Origin: an uncultured Verrucomicrobiota bacterium
GTDB lineage: Bacteria; Verrucomicrobiota; Kiritimatiellia; CAIVKH01
DNA: 23,724 nt
Direction: 5' to 3'
NCBI GenBank assembly: GCA_937996795.1
Contig: CALKUH010000053.1
Location: 1 to 23,724 of the forward strand
Shown here: in pieces, positions 1 to 6,903 of the stretch
How positions within the stretch are numbered: position 1 is the first letter of the stretch
Layout: each line of letters begins with the position of its first letter
The notes under the pieces: model-generated
What the model was told of the DNA's origin: nothing
Database searches by the model: none
Seen by the model: the letters and a program-made list of their open reading frames with translations, nothing else
Translations under genes and position numbers: made by a program

Positions 1-10
1 AGACGGGCTT

Positions 11-147
<137 letters not shown>

Positions 148-204
148 CCAGTCGGCTACACGAGGAGGCGCTTCCAGACGGGGCCTCGACTCATGTATGC
201 GTGG

Positions 205-233
205 ACGTTAGTCCAGCGGATGCGGGGACGCAA
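205..233 (-). promoter_or_regulatory. Possible sigma-70-type promoter for tRNA-Ser
   Basis: On the minus strand TTGCGT (233-228) and TAACGT (210-205) are separated by 17 bases, which would start transcription near 198, about 50 bases before the mature tRNA. Both hexamers are imperfect, so this is only a candidate. The same gap (148-269) must also carry whatever drives the divergent rhomboid gene, for which I see no clear promoter. Confidence 0.3.
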
Positions 234-269
234 GGGTTTTGAGCGTGGATCGTTGGCGTTCGGGGCAAA

Positions 270-1232
270 ATGTGGTTTTGTTCATCCGGCATGAATTGGA
301 AGGATCTATTTGACCGGGTGGGCCTCAACGGCACCTGGTGGCAGTGGCGCATCCTGAAATGGCAGGAGCGCTGGCAGGAACGCGCCCAAGCGGTTCGCGA
401 TGCGGGGAAAGTCGCCACCTACGAACACAAATTTTGCCGGGCCTGCGGTGCGATCGTTCCGCGCGAGGACGCAACGTGCTCGCGCTGCGGTACGCGGGCG
501 ACGAGTTGGTCAGGGGACGCAATCCGCCGTTCGCTGGGACTGGTCCTTCCTCGATGGGTGCCCACGGCCAACGTGCTCATCGCGCTCAACCTGTTGAACA
601 TGCTCGCGGCCATGTGGTTTTTCGGTCCCCAGCATCTCCTGAAACCTGACTCGGTCGGCCTGTATCACATGGGCGCGCTCGCACCCCTCGCATTCTTCCA
701 GGGGGAGTACTGGCGCCTGATCACCTATGGCTTCCTGCACATCGGGCTGATGCACATCGCGTTCAACATGATCGCGCTCTCGCAGGTGGGGCCGACGCTG
801 GAGCAGCAGGTCGGGCCGTCCCGATTTTTCAGCGTCTACATGCTTTCGCTGTTGGGCGGCGGCCTCGCCGACCTGCTGGTGCGCGGGCCGGTGATGATGC
901 TGATTGCCGGCGCATCGGGTGCGTTGTTCGGATTGATCGGCTTCGGGATGAGTTACGCGCATTTTTATGGCGGCCCGCTCGGGCGCGAGCAGCGAAACTT
1001 TTTCATCCAGTGGGCGGTGTACGGATTTGTCTTCGGCATGCTCATCGGCGCCGACAACATCTGCCATCTCGGCGGCTTTCTCACCGGCGCGTTGTGCGGA
1101 TTCCTGGTCGAGCGGGAACGCCTCCACGCGGAACGCTTCGATCCCTTCTGGCGTGGTCTCGCCACGGCCCTCGCGCTGATGACCGTCGCGGCATTTGCGT
1201 GGCTGACCTACGACGCGTGGCCACGCGGGTGA
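270..1232 (+). CDS. Rhomboid-family intramembrane serine protease with N-terminal zinc ribbon
   Basis: The 320-residue protein should cleave transmembrane substrates inside the inner membrane. Residues 56-73 form a small zinc ribbon with cysteines at 56, 59, 70 and 73 (CRAC and CSRC), probably cytoplasmic. Hydrophobic helices begin near residue 100. Rhomboid signatures follow: HIAFN with His162 and Asn166 of the oxyanion region, GASG with the catalytic Ser216, and NICHLGG with the catalytic His266. Ser and His are both present, so an active enzyme is expected. The start is uncertain: ATG at 270 has a weak GGGG upstream, while ATG at 291 would remove seven residues. It converges on pabBC with a 7-base gap and no visible terminator. 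The substrate cannot be inferred; rhomboids with added cysteine-rich modules are common in many phyla. Confidence 0.93.
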   Translation: MWFCSSGMNWKDLFDRVGLNGTWWQWRILKWQERWQERAQAVRDAGKVATYEHKFCRACGAIVPREDATCSRCGTRATSWSGDAIRRSLGLVLPRWVPTANVLIALNLLNMLAAMWFFGPQHLLKPDSVGLYHMGALAPLAFFQGEYWRLITYGFLHIGLMHIAFNMIALSQVGPTLEQQVGPSRFFSVYMLSLLGGGLADLLVRGPVMMLIAGASGALFGLIGFGMSYAHFYGGPLGREQRNFFIQWAVYGFVFGMLIGADNICHLGGFLTGALCGFLVERERLHAERFDPFWRGLATALALMTVAAFAWLTYDAWPRG

Positions 1233-1239
1233 TCGCACA

Positions 1240-2976
1240 TTACGCGCCTGCCATTACAGTCGCGGTCCACACGCCGCGCACCGCATTCGCGAGCTGGACG
1301 TCGGTTCCAGGCGCCAGCTGTTCGCGGCGGACCACGCCTTCCACCCATTGGCCGGTGGCCAGCAGGTGTTCCCGCATGACGCCACCCAGCAGTCCGCACC
1401 GCACCGGCGGCGTGGTCCATCGCCCGTCCACCCGCACGGCCACATTCGCGATCGTGCTCTCGGTGAGCTCGCCGGCCTCATTCCAAAGCAGCACGTCCTC
1501 CGCATCCGGCGCCGCGGCGCGCGCGGACGCATACATCGCGCGCTGTGTCGTCTTGTGGAATAGAAACGGCGACCGCGTATCCATCGCGTGCGTGGCGAGG
1601 GCGACGCGCGTTGGATTCACCTCCGGAGGGGAGTGATGCTCGACGTGCACCGCGCCGTCCGCGGAGATGGCAATCCGCACGCGGCGCGGCTCGCGCGGGA
1701 ACGTCGCGATTGCGCGTCGCCACGCGGCATCCACCTGCGCTTCGTCAAACGGATATCCGAAATGCTCCGCCGCGCTCCGAAGGCGCGCGACATGCCGGGG
1801 CCATAACGGGCAACCGGCCCCGGGTTCCCAACGCAGCGAGGTGATCACGTCAAACGCCGTATCGCCCGCCAGAACCAACGCCTTGGCCCGGCACTCCGCA
1901 TATTCGCGCGAGGCATCCGAATCCCAGACGATTCCGCTGCCGACACCATACGTCGCGCTCCGCTGCGCGGCATCGCAGAACAGTGTGCGGATGGCCACGT
2001 TAAATTGCGCGCGACGTCCCGGGCCGGCCAGTCCGACCGCTCCGGTATAGACGCCGCGCGGGCCGTCCTCCAGTTGCCGGATCCAGTGCATCGTGCGCAC
2101 CTTGGGCGCGCCGGTGACGGATGCGCAGGGAAACAGCGCCGCGAACACCGCCGCGAGCCCGGCGTCCGTTTCCGCCTCGATGGTGGACGTCAGTTGCCAG
2201 ACGGTCGGCAGACGTTCGAGTTCGAACAGCCGCGAGGTGCGGACGGTGCCGGTGCGCGCGATGCGTCCGAGATCATTGCGCATCATGTCCACGATCATGA
2301 CATTCTCCGCGCGATCTTTCGGCGACGCCTGCAGGCGGGCTGCGATGGCCTCGTCCTCCTCCGTCCAGCGCCCGCGCGGCGCGGTTCCTTTCATGGGACG
2401 GCAGACGATCTCGTCGCCGGTCTGGCGGAAAAATAATTCCGGTGAGGCGGAGCAGATGCTGAACGCATCCGTGTCGATCCATGCGCCATACCTGCAACGT
2501 TGGCTCCGGATCAGCGCGGCAAAACGCGCCTCCGGCGGGGTCGGATCATCGCCTCGCAGCGGAAACGTAAAATTGACCTGATACGTTTCCCCCCGCGCGA
2601 TGCATTCCTTGATCCGCCCGATACGTTCCGCGTAGACGGTTTCATCCAGCGCGGGGTCCAGCGAGAGCGGGGCAGGGTGGCCGGACGGTGGCGCGGACGG
2701 CGCCCACGCGTCGTATTCAGCGAACCACGCGAGGGGCGTCCGCCCGGGCTCATGTGTTTCCAACGCGGGATCAAAAGCCGGCGCGGCTTCATACGCCACA
2801 AACCCGGCGGCCCAACGGCCCGCCGTCGCGGCCTGCTCAACGGCGTACAGCACGGCGCGGACCTCGTCGAGGCGGTGCGCGACATGGATGGCGCGGGGCG
2901 CGTGGAACGCGATCCACGGCGGCTGGCCCCATTCCGGGACACCTTGGAGCAGGATGCGTGGTTCGCGCGTGTTCAC
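1240..2976 (-). CDS. pabBC: Aminodeoxychorismate synthase component I fused to aminodeoxychorismate lyase (PabB-PabC)
   Basis: The 578-residue bifunctional enzyme is for p-aminobenzoate (folate) synthesis. Residues about 100-370 are the chorismate-binding PabB domain: KGTAPRG at 196-202 holds the lysine of the PabB-type PIKGT motif, and the family signatures DRAENVMIVDMMRNDLG, SVTGAPK and YAECRAKA follow. Residues from about 373 on are a fold-IV PLP lyase/aminotransferase domain, with the likely PLP lysine K475 in FHKTTQRAMY, then NEAGELTESTIANV and GLLGGVMRE. The amidotransferase PabA is not in the window. I chose GTG at 2976. The longer TTG start at 3015 would translate through a regulatory motif and has no support. 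The promoter region is shared with yggS. An anthranilate synthase role is unlikely given the KGT motif and the lyase fusion. Confidence 0.92.
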   Translation of the reverse strand: MNTREPRILLQGVPEWGQPPWIAFHAPRAIHVAHRLDEVRAVLYAVEQAATAGRWAAGFVAYEAAPAFDPALETHEPGRTPLAWFAEYDAWAPSAPPSGHPAPLSLDPALDETVYAERIGRIKECIARGETYQVNFTFPLRGDDPTPPEARFAALIRSQRCRYGAWIDTDAFSICSASPELFFRQTGDEIVCRPMKGTAPRGRWTEEDEAIAARLQASPKDRAENVMIVDMMRNDLGRIARTGTVRTSRLFELERLPTVWQLTSTIEAETDAGLAAVFAALFPCASVTGAPKVRTMHWIRQLEDGPRGVYTGAVGLAGPGRRAQFNVAIRTLFCDAAQRSATYGVGSGIVWDSDASREYAECRAKALVLAGDTAFDVITSLRWEPGAGCPLWPRHVARLRSAAEHFGYPFDEAQVDAAWRRAIATFPREPRRVRIAISADGAVHVEHHSPPEVNPTRVALATHAMDTRSPFLFHKTTQRAMYASARAAAPDAEDVLLWNEAGELTESTIANVAVRVDGRWTTPPVRCGLLGGVMREHLLATGQWVEGVVRREQLAPGTDVQLANAVRGVWTATVMAGA

Positions 2977-2983
2977 GGAATGG

Positions 2984-3033
2984 TTTTTACAGACGTTGCA
3001 AGCCCTGCGGAACAATTTTTACAGACGTTGCAA
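2984..3033. promoter_or_regulatory. Tandem pair of an 18-base motif in the pabBC/yggS divergent promoter
   Basis: TTTTTACAGACGTTGCAA occurs at 2984-3001 and again, identically, at 3016-3033, 32 bases apart. Each copy contains the imperfect dyad TTACA-GACGT-TGCAA (TTRCA-N5-TGYAA), as expected for a dimeric DNA-binding protein. The spacer between copies shares GCC-N5-GAAC with the second pair at 19329-19378. The right copy contains the -35-like TTTACA of the yggS promoter, and the left copy ends 7 bases from the pabBC start. The binding factor is unknown. Confidence 0.75.
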
Positions 3034-3046
3034 AATCCGCTACAAC
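3018..3046 (+). promoter_or_regulatory. Probable sigma-70-type promoter of yggS-proC
   Basis: TTTACA (3018-3023) and TACAAC (3041-3046) are separated by 17 bases. The predicted transcription start falls at about 3053, one base before the yggS ATG at 3054, so the message may be leaderless. No Shine-Dalgarno sequence precedes the ATG, which agrees. The -35 hexamer lies inside the second copy of the tandem 18-base motif. Confidence 0.55.
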
Positions 3047-3053
3047 CGTCCGC

Positions 3054-3752
3054 ATGAGTGAATCGATGGCAGATCGGCTGGCGCGTGTCGAGGAGCGCAT
3101 TGCCGCGGCGTGCGTGCGCGGGGGGCGCGCGCGCGACACGGTGACGCTGGTGGCGGTCTCCAAAACGCAGCCGCCGGATGTGGTGGCCGAAGCCGCCGCG
3201 CTCGGCCTGCGCGTGTTCGGTGAGAACAAGGTGCAGGAGGCGCGCGCGAAAATCCCGGAGTGTCCCGGCCACCTCGCGTGGCACCTCGTGGGCCATTTGC
3301 AGAGCAACAAGGCGCGCCTCGCCGCGGAGCTGTTCGAGGTCATCCACTCGGTGGATTCGGAAAAGCTGGTGCGGATCCTCAACGAAGCCGCGGATGAGGC
3401 GGGGCGCACGCTGCGCATCCTGCTGGAGGTGAACGTGTCGGGGGAGGCGAGCAAGTTCGGGCTCGCGCCGGAGGCCGTGCCGGGTGTGCTGGAGGCGGCG
3501 AACGCGTGTCCGCGCCTACAGGTTGCGGGCTTGATGGCCATGGCGCCGTTTGCGCCGGAGGCGGAAAAAGCGCGGCCCCATTTCGCCCGGCTCCGCGCCT
3601 TGCGCGACCGCTGGGCGGCGGAAACCGGCACGCCGTTGGAGGAATTATCGATGGGGATGAGCGGGGACTTTGAAGTGGCGATCGAGGAGGGCGCAACGAT
3701 GGTTCGCATCGGCACCCTGCTCTTCGGCGAACGAAAGGCGGTTGTCGCGTGA
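3054..3752 (+). CDS. yggS: YggS/PLPBP-family pyridoxal-phosphate homeostasis protein
   Basis: The 232-residue PLP-binding protein adopts an alanine-racemase-like barrel but has no known catalytic role. The family buffers PLP and affects amino-acid and vitamin B6 balance. The PLP lysine is K37 in LVAVSKTQP. Further family signatures are FGENKVQEAR, WHLVGHLQSNK, SVDSEK, LEVNVSGEASKFG, GLMAMAP and the C-terminal LSMGMSGDFEVAIEEGATMVRIG. Length is usual for the family. The stop codon overlaps the proC start as TGATG, a yggS-proC pairing seen in many bacteria and fitting shared amino-acid metabolism. The ATG at 3054 fits the promoter; a second ATG at 3066 is possible. Confidence 0.95.
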   Translation: MSESMADRLARVEERIAAACVRGGRARDTVTLVAVSKTQPPDVVAEAAALGLRVFGENKVQEARAKIPECPGHLAWHLVGHLQSNKARLAAELFEVIHSVDSEKLVRILNEAADEAGRTLRILLEVNVSGEASKFGLAPEAVPGVLEAANACPRLQVAGLMAMAPFAPEAEKARPHFARLRALRDRWAAETGTPLEELSMGMSGDFEVAIEEGATMVRIGTLLFGERKAVVA

Positions 3753-4564
3753 TGAACTTGGAACAACGTGTCGTGTTTATTGGCGCGGGCAACATGGCCG
3801 AGGCGCTGGTCAAGGGGTTGCGCGGCTCCGGGCTGCCCTCGGAAAACATACGGGTGACCGACGTGCGCGCGGAGCGGTTGGAATATTTCCGCGCCACCTT
3901 CGGCGTTTCCGCCAGCATGGACAATGCGGCGGCGGTGCAGGGGGCGAACCTGGTGGTGCTGGCGGTGAAGCCCCAGCAGTTTGCCTCCGTCCTTGAAGAC
4001 CTGCGTGGCGCGGCGCCTGCGGCGCTGTATGTCAGCATCGCGGCGGGCATCCCGGCGTCGCGCATCGAAGCGGCGCTGGGTGGACACGCGCGCGTCGTGC
4101 GGGTGATGCCGAACACGCCCGCGCTGGTCGGCGCCGGTGTGTCGGCGCTTTGCGCCGGCGCGCACGCGACGGACGAGGACCTGGCGCTTGCCGAGTCCCT
4201 GCTGCAATCCGTCGGCGCTACGGTTCGCGTGCCGGAAGCACAGATGGACGCGGTGACCGCGGTGAGCGGGAGCGGCCCTGCGTACGTGTTTCGCGTGATG
4301 GAGGCGATGGAGGAGGCGGCACGCGAGCTGGGGCTGGAGGCCGATGTCGCCCGCGCGCTTGTCTTGCAGACCGTGGCGGGAGCAGGGCGACTGGCCGTGC
4401 TGAGCGGTCGTCCGCCAGCGGCGCTGCGCGAGCAGGTCACGTCCAAGGGCGGCACGACGGAGGCGGCGCTGCGCGTGATGAATGAACGGGATCTGGCCGG
4501 CGTGTTTGCATCCGCCATGACGGCCGCGATGGAACGCGCGCGCGAGCTGGCGCGCGGGAGTTGA
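3752..4564 (+). CDS. proC: Pyrroline-5-carboxylate reductase
   Basis: The 270-residue enzyme reduces 1-pyrroline-5-carboxylate to proline with NAD(P)H, the last step of proline synthesis in the cytoplasm. The N-terminal Rossmann motif is VVFIGAGNMAEAL (residues 7-19). VLAVKPQQ, VRVMPNTPALVG and the C-terminal dimerisation region with AVSGSGPAYVF (about 169-179) and TSKGGTTEAAL (230-240) are all present, and the length is typical. ATG at 3752 overlaps the yggS stop. A GTG at 3749 is in frame but less likely. Translation is probably coupled to yggS, as no independent promoter is seen. Confidence 0.96.
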   Translation: MNLEQRVVFIGAGNMAEALVKGLRGSGLPSENIRVTDVRAERLEYFRATFGVSASMDNAAAVQGANLVVLAVKPQQFASVLEDLRGAAPAALYVSIAAGIPASRIEAALGGHARVVRVMPNTPALVGAGVSALCAGAHATDEDLALAESLLQSVGATVRVPEAQMDAVTAVSGSGPAYVFRVMEAMEEAARELGLEADVARALVLQTVAGAGRLAVLSGRPPAALREQVTSKGGTTEAALRVMNERDLAGVFASAMTAAMERARELARGS

Positions 4565-4569
4565 ACCCC

Positions 4570-5457
4570 GTGCCCCGCAAACGCGTCAGAGCCTGGGAGC
4601 AGGATGCGCCGCCACCGCGCGCTCCGAATCCGTTCCGCAAAGGCGTGCGCACGGCGCTCACCGTGCTGGTTCTGCTCGCCATCCTTTATGTCGCGGGCCT
4701 GGTCATCGGACGCACCGATGGATTTCGCTCGCTCGTGGCGCAGCGCTTTGAGGCGCTCCTCGGCATGCCGGTGAAGATCGAACGTGTCTCCGTGGACGCC
4801 GCGTACGGCCTGACCGTGCGCCATCTCGTCACCGAGGGCACGCGGCGTCCAACCAGTCCCGGACTCCGCGCCGCACGTTTGCACCTGGGCTGGCGGTGGA
4901 GCGATTTGTGGAGGCGCGGGCGCATCGGGGTGGCGTCCATCGAACTCGACAAACCGGTGCTGACATTTGAGCGCCAGTCGTCGGGGGAGTGGCAGCCTCA
5001 GCCGCTGGCGCCGGTCTCCGAGTTCCTGGTGCAGCAGCTGAAGTTCAATTTTCCGCCGGCTGCAGAGCCGCTGCCGGCGGCCAAGGCGGAGCCGACCGCA
5101 AACGGCGCCGACCTCAACAAGAAGGCGAAGGCCCTGCGCGCGGGATTGGAGACTACAATCACCCTGCGTCGCGCCGAGGTCGTTTGGTGGGCGGGTGGCG
5201 ACACCCCGGCGGCCTCCGTGGAGGGCGTGCGATTGCAGGCCACGCCGCTGCGCGCGCCGGGCCGCTCGCTGACCCACATCCTGCTTGAGGTCGAGCGCGC
5301 CTCCTCCCTGGAAGGCCCGGGCATTCGCAATCTGACCGTCGAGCTGATCGACACCGGGGACCAGCAATGGATCCTGCAATTCCAAGGCGACCACCTGATG
5401 CCCGCGCGTCCGGATCGCGAAAAGGCCGAATCCTCCCTGTTGCCGCCGGGCCTGTAA
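4570..5457 (+). CDS. Membrane-anchored AsmA-like protein of unknown function
   Basis: The protein is about 295 residues. After a basic, proline-rich cytoplasmic start there is one transmembrane helix (LTVLVLLAILYVAGLVIG, about residues 31-48), and the rest should lie in the periplasm. The stretch just after the helix, with GMPVKIERVSVDAAYGLTV, resembles the start of AsmA/DUF748-type proteins, which are linked to outer-membrane lipid transport or assembly. This match is by eye and weak. The remainder is mixed alpha/beta with an alanine/proline-rich linker near 165-180. GTG at 4570 has GGGAG nine bases upstream; a TTG at 4561 overlapping the proC stop is the alternative. It is third in the yggS-proC operon. 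Confidence 0.7.
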   Translation: MPRKRVRAWEQDAPPPRAPNPFRKGVRTALTVLVLLAILYVAGLVIGRTDGFRSLVAQRFEALLGMPVKIERVSVDAAYGLTVRHLVTEGTRRPTSPGLRAARLHLGWRWSDLWRRGRIGVASIELDKPVLTFERQSSGEWQPQPLAPVSEFLVQQLKFNFPPAAEPLPAAKAEPTANGADLNKKAKALRAGLETTITLRRAEVVWWAGGDTPAASVEGVRLQATPLRAPGRSLTHILLEVERASSLEGPGIRNLTVELIDTGDQQWILQFQGDHLMPARPDREKAESSLLPPGL

Positions 5458-5503
5458 ATCATGCGCGGGTTGCCGGTTGCGGAGACTTTTGGCGGTCTGC
5501 ATC

Positions 5504-5531
5504 TTGACATCCCGTCCGCGCCCGCTAGTCT
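5504..5531 (+). promoter_or_regulatory. Sigma-70-type promoter of tRNA-Thr
   Basis: A perfect -35 TTGACA (5504-5509) lies 16 bases upstream of TAGTCT (5526-5531), giving a start near 5538-5540, only a few bases before the mature tRNA at 5544. It is probably also the promoter for the HTH-EIIA gene directly downstream, since no room for another promoter exists. Confidence 0.7.
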
Positions 5532-5543
5532 ACGAAGCTTACG

Positions 5544-5619
5544 GCCAACGTAGCTCAGTTGGTAGAGCAGCGCATTCGTAATGCGCAGGTCGTCGGTTCG
5601 AATCCGACCGTTGGCTCCA
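5544..5619 (+). tRNA. tRNA-Thr (anticodon CGU)
   Basis: A 76-base cloverleaf with acceptor stem GCCAACG/CGTTGGC, D-arm AGCTCAGTTGGTAGAGC, anticodon stem-loop GCGCATTCGTAATGCGC with anticodon CGT, T-arm GTCGGTTCGAATCCGAC, and discriminator T followed by an encoded CCA. It reads ACG threonine codons. The next protein start codon lies six bases after the CCA. Confidence 0.98.
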
Positions 5620-5625
5620 GATTTT

Positions 5626-6387
5626 ATGCCCAAATCCACCACAGACGGCACCAAGGGGGCGCGTGTTCCCCACCGCATCTTCAACCTGTACGAGGTGGCC
5701 GATTATCTGCACCTCACGCGGGGCGATGTTGAACGTCTGGTGCGCGACAATGAGATTCCGTTCCAGCGCCGCGGTGAGAAGCTGGTGTTCATGCGCAACG
5801 ACATCGACGAGTGGGCATCGAAGCGCATCATCGGCTCGAAAAAGGGCGATCTCGACGAGAAAGAGAAACCGCCTGCGCGAGCGAAGGCGCACAACCTCGA
5901 CAAGCAGCACGCGATCATCCCCGAACTACTCAAGGTGGAGTTCATCAATCCGGCGCTGAAGTCGAAGACCAAATCCTCCGTGATCACGGACATGGTCGGG
6001 CTGGCCGACAAGACCAATCTGTTGTTGCAGAAGGCCGATCTGATCAAGAGCCTGAAGGAGCGCGAGCAGATGTGCTCCACCGCGCTGGCGGGCGGCATCG
6101 CGCTGTTGCATCCCCGGAATCACCAGCCCTACATGTTCGAGGATTCGTTCCTCGTGCTCGGACGCACCGTGCAGCCGATTCCCTTTGGCTCGCCGGACGG
6201 CATGACGACGGATTTGTTTTTCCTGGTGTGCTGCCAGGAGGACAAGATCCACCTGCACGTGCTGGCGCGGCTCTGCGTGCTCTGCTACCAGACCACGCTG
6301 CTCCTGGACCTGCGCGAAGCGGAATCGGCGGAGGAGATGTACAATCTCCTCATCAGCGCCGAGCAGGAAATCATCAAGGACCTCTAG
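5626..6387 (+). CDS. Excisionase-type HTH protein fused to an EIIA(Ntr)/PtsN-like domain
   Basis: 253 residues. Positions 17-66 form a MerR/excisionase-type helix-turn-helix (FNLYEVADYLHLTRGDVERLVRD, then FQRRGEKLVF and NDIDEWAS). A charged linker (about 70-95) leads to a PTS EIIA type-2 domain at roughly 100-253. His162 in GGIALLHPR sits where EIIA(Ntr) proteins carry the phosphorylated histidine, and IHLHVLARL near 208-216 matches the second conserved histidine region. It may be a phosphorylation-responsive DNA-binding or regulatory protein rather than a sugar transporter; no PTS permease, EI or HPr is nearby. ATG at 5626 starts six bases after tRNA-Thr with no Shine-Dalgarno, so it is likely expressed from the tRNA transcript after processing. 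Its stop overlaps that of the convergent PfpI gene. Confidence 0.9.
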   Translation: MPKSTTDGTKGARVPHRIFNLYEVADYLHLTRGDVERLVRDNEIPFQRRGEKLVFMRNDIDEWASKRIIGSKKGDLDEKEKPPARAKAHNLDKQHAIIPELLKVEFINPALKSKTKSSVITDMVGLADKTNLLLQKADLIKSLKEREQMCSTALAGGIALLHPRNHQPYMFEDSFLVLGRTVQPIPFGSPDGMTTDLFFLVCCQEDKIHLHVLARLCVLCYQTTLLLDLREAESAEEMYNLLISAEQEIIKDL

Positions 6388-6896
6388 CGCTTCAACGCGC
6401 GGACAAAAGCCGCGGCGAAAACCGGCAGGTCCACCGGTGTCCTTGAACTGATCAGGTTCCCATCCACCACGAGCGGCGCGTCCTCCCACAACGCGCCCGC
6501 GTTGCGCATGTCGTCCTTGATCCCCAAGGTGCTGGTGGCGCGTTTTCCGCGCAGGATATCGGCGGAAATCAGGATCCAGCCCGCGTGGCAGATGAAGGCA
6601 ATCGGGCGCCCGGCTTCATGCATGGTGCGCACGATGTGCAGGACATTCGGATCGCGCCTCAATTTGTCGGGGGCAAATCCGCCGGGCACCAGCAATCCGT
6701 CGTAGGCGAGGGGATCCTCGACATCGCCGATGTCCACGTCCGCCTTGCACGGATATCCGTGTTTGCCCGCGTAGAGATTCCCCGCCTTCGGGCCGGCGAG
6801 CACGACTTTCCAGCCTTCCTCTTCGATACGTAATTTCGGGTACCAAAGTTCGAGGTCCTCGTAGATGTCGTCCACCAGCGCAAGAATGGTTTTCAT
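6384..6896 (-). CDS. DJ-1/PfpI-family protein (class I glutamine-amidotransferase-like)
   Basis: The 170-residue protein belongs to a superfamily that includes PfpI peptidase-like proteins and reported glyoxalase/deglycase stress proteins. The nucleophile elbow is AFICHAGWIL with Cys103 and His104, and Glu13 lies where PfpI has its catalytic-site Glu, so the site looks intact. GLLVPGGFAPD forms the usual loop. The ATG at 6896 has GAGGA upstream, overlapping the stop of the sigma-54 regulator 7 bases before, so the two genes are one transcript with likely coupling. Its stop shares four bases with the convergent HTH-EIIA stop. The linkage suggests a stress-response role, but the substrate is unknown. 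Confidence 0.93.
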   Translation of the reverse strand: MKTILALVDDIYEDLELWYPKLRIEEEGWKVVLAGPKAGNLYAGKHGYPCKADVDIGDVEDPLAYDGLLVPGGFAPDKLRRDPNVLHIVRTMHEAGRPIAFICHAGWILISADILRGKRATSTLGIKDDMRNAGALWEDAPLVVDGNLISSRTPVDLPVFAAAFVRALKR

Positions 6897-6903
6897 GGGT
6901 TCC

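Noticed and set aside
2977..3015. N-terminal extension of PabBC from a TTG at 3015
   Set aside because: The extension would be translated from the regulatory 18-base motif itself and has no ribosome-binding site. GTG at 2976 is the better start.
3379..5502. 707-codon open frame on the minus strand
   Set aside because: It is the antisense shadow of yggS, proC and the AsmA-like gene. The predicted protein is Arg/Ser/Pro-rich without motifs, as usual for high-GC shadow frames.
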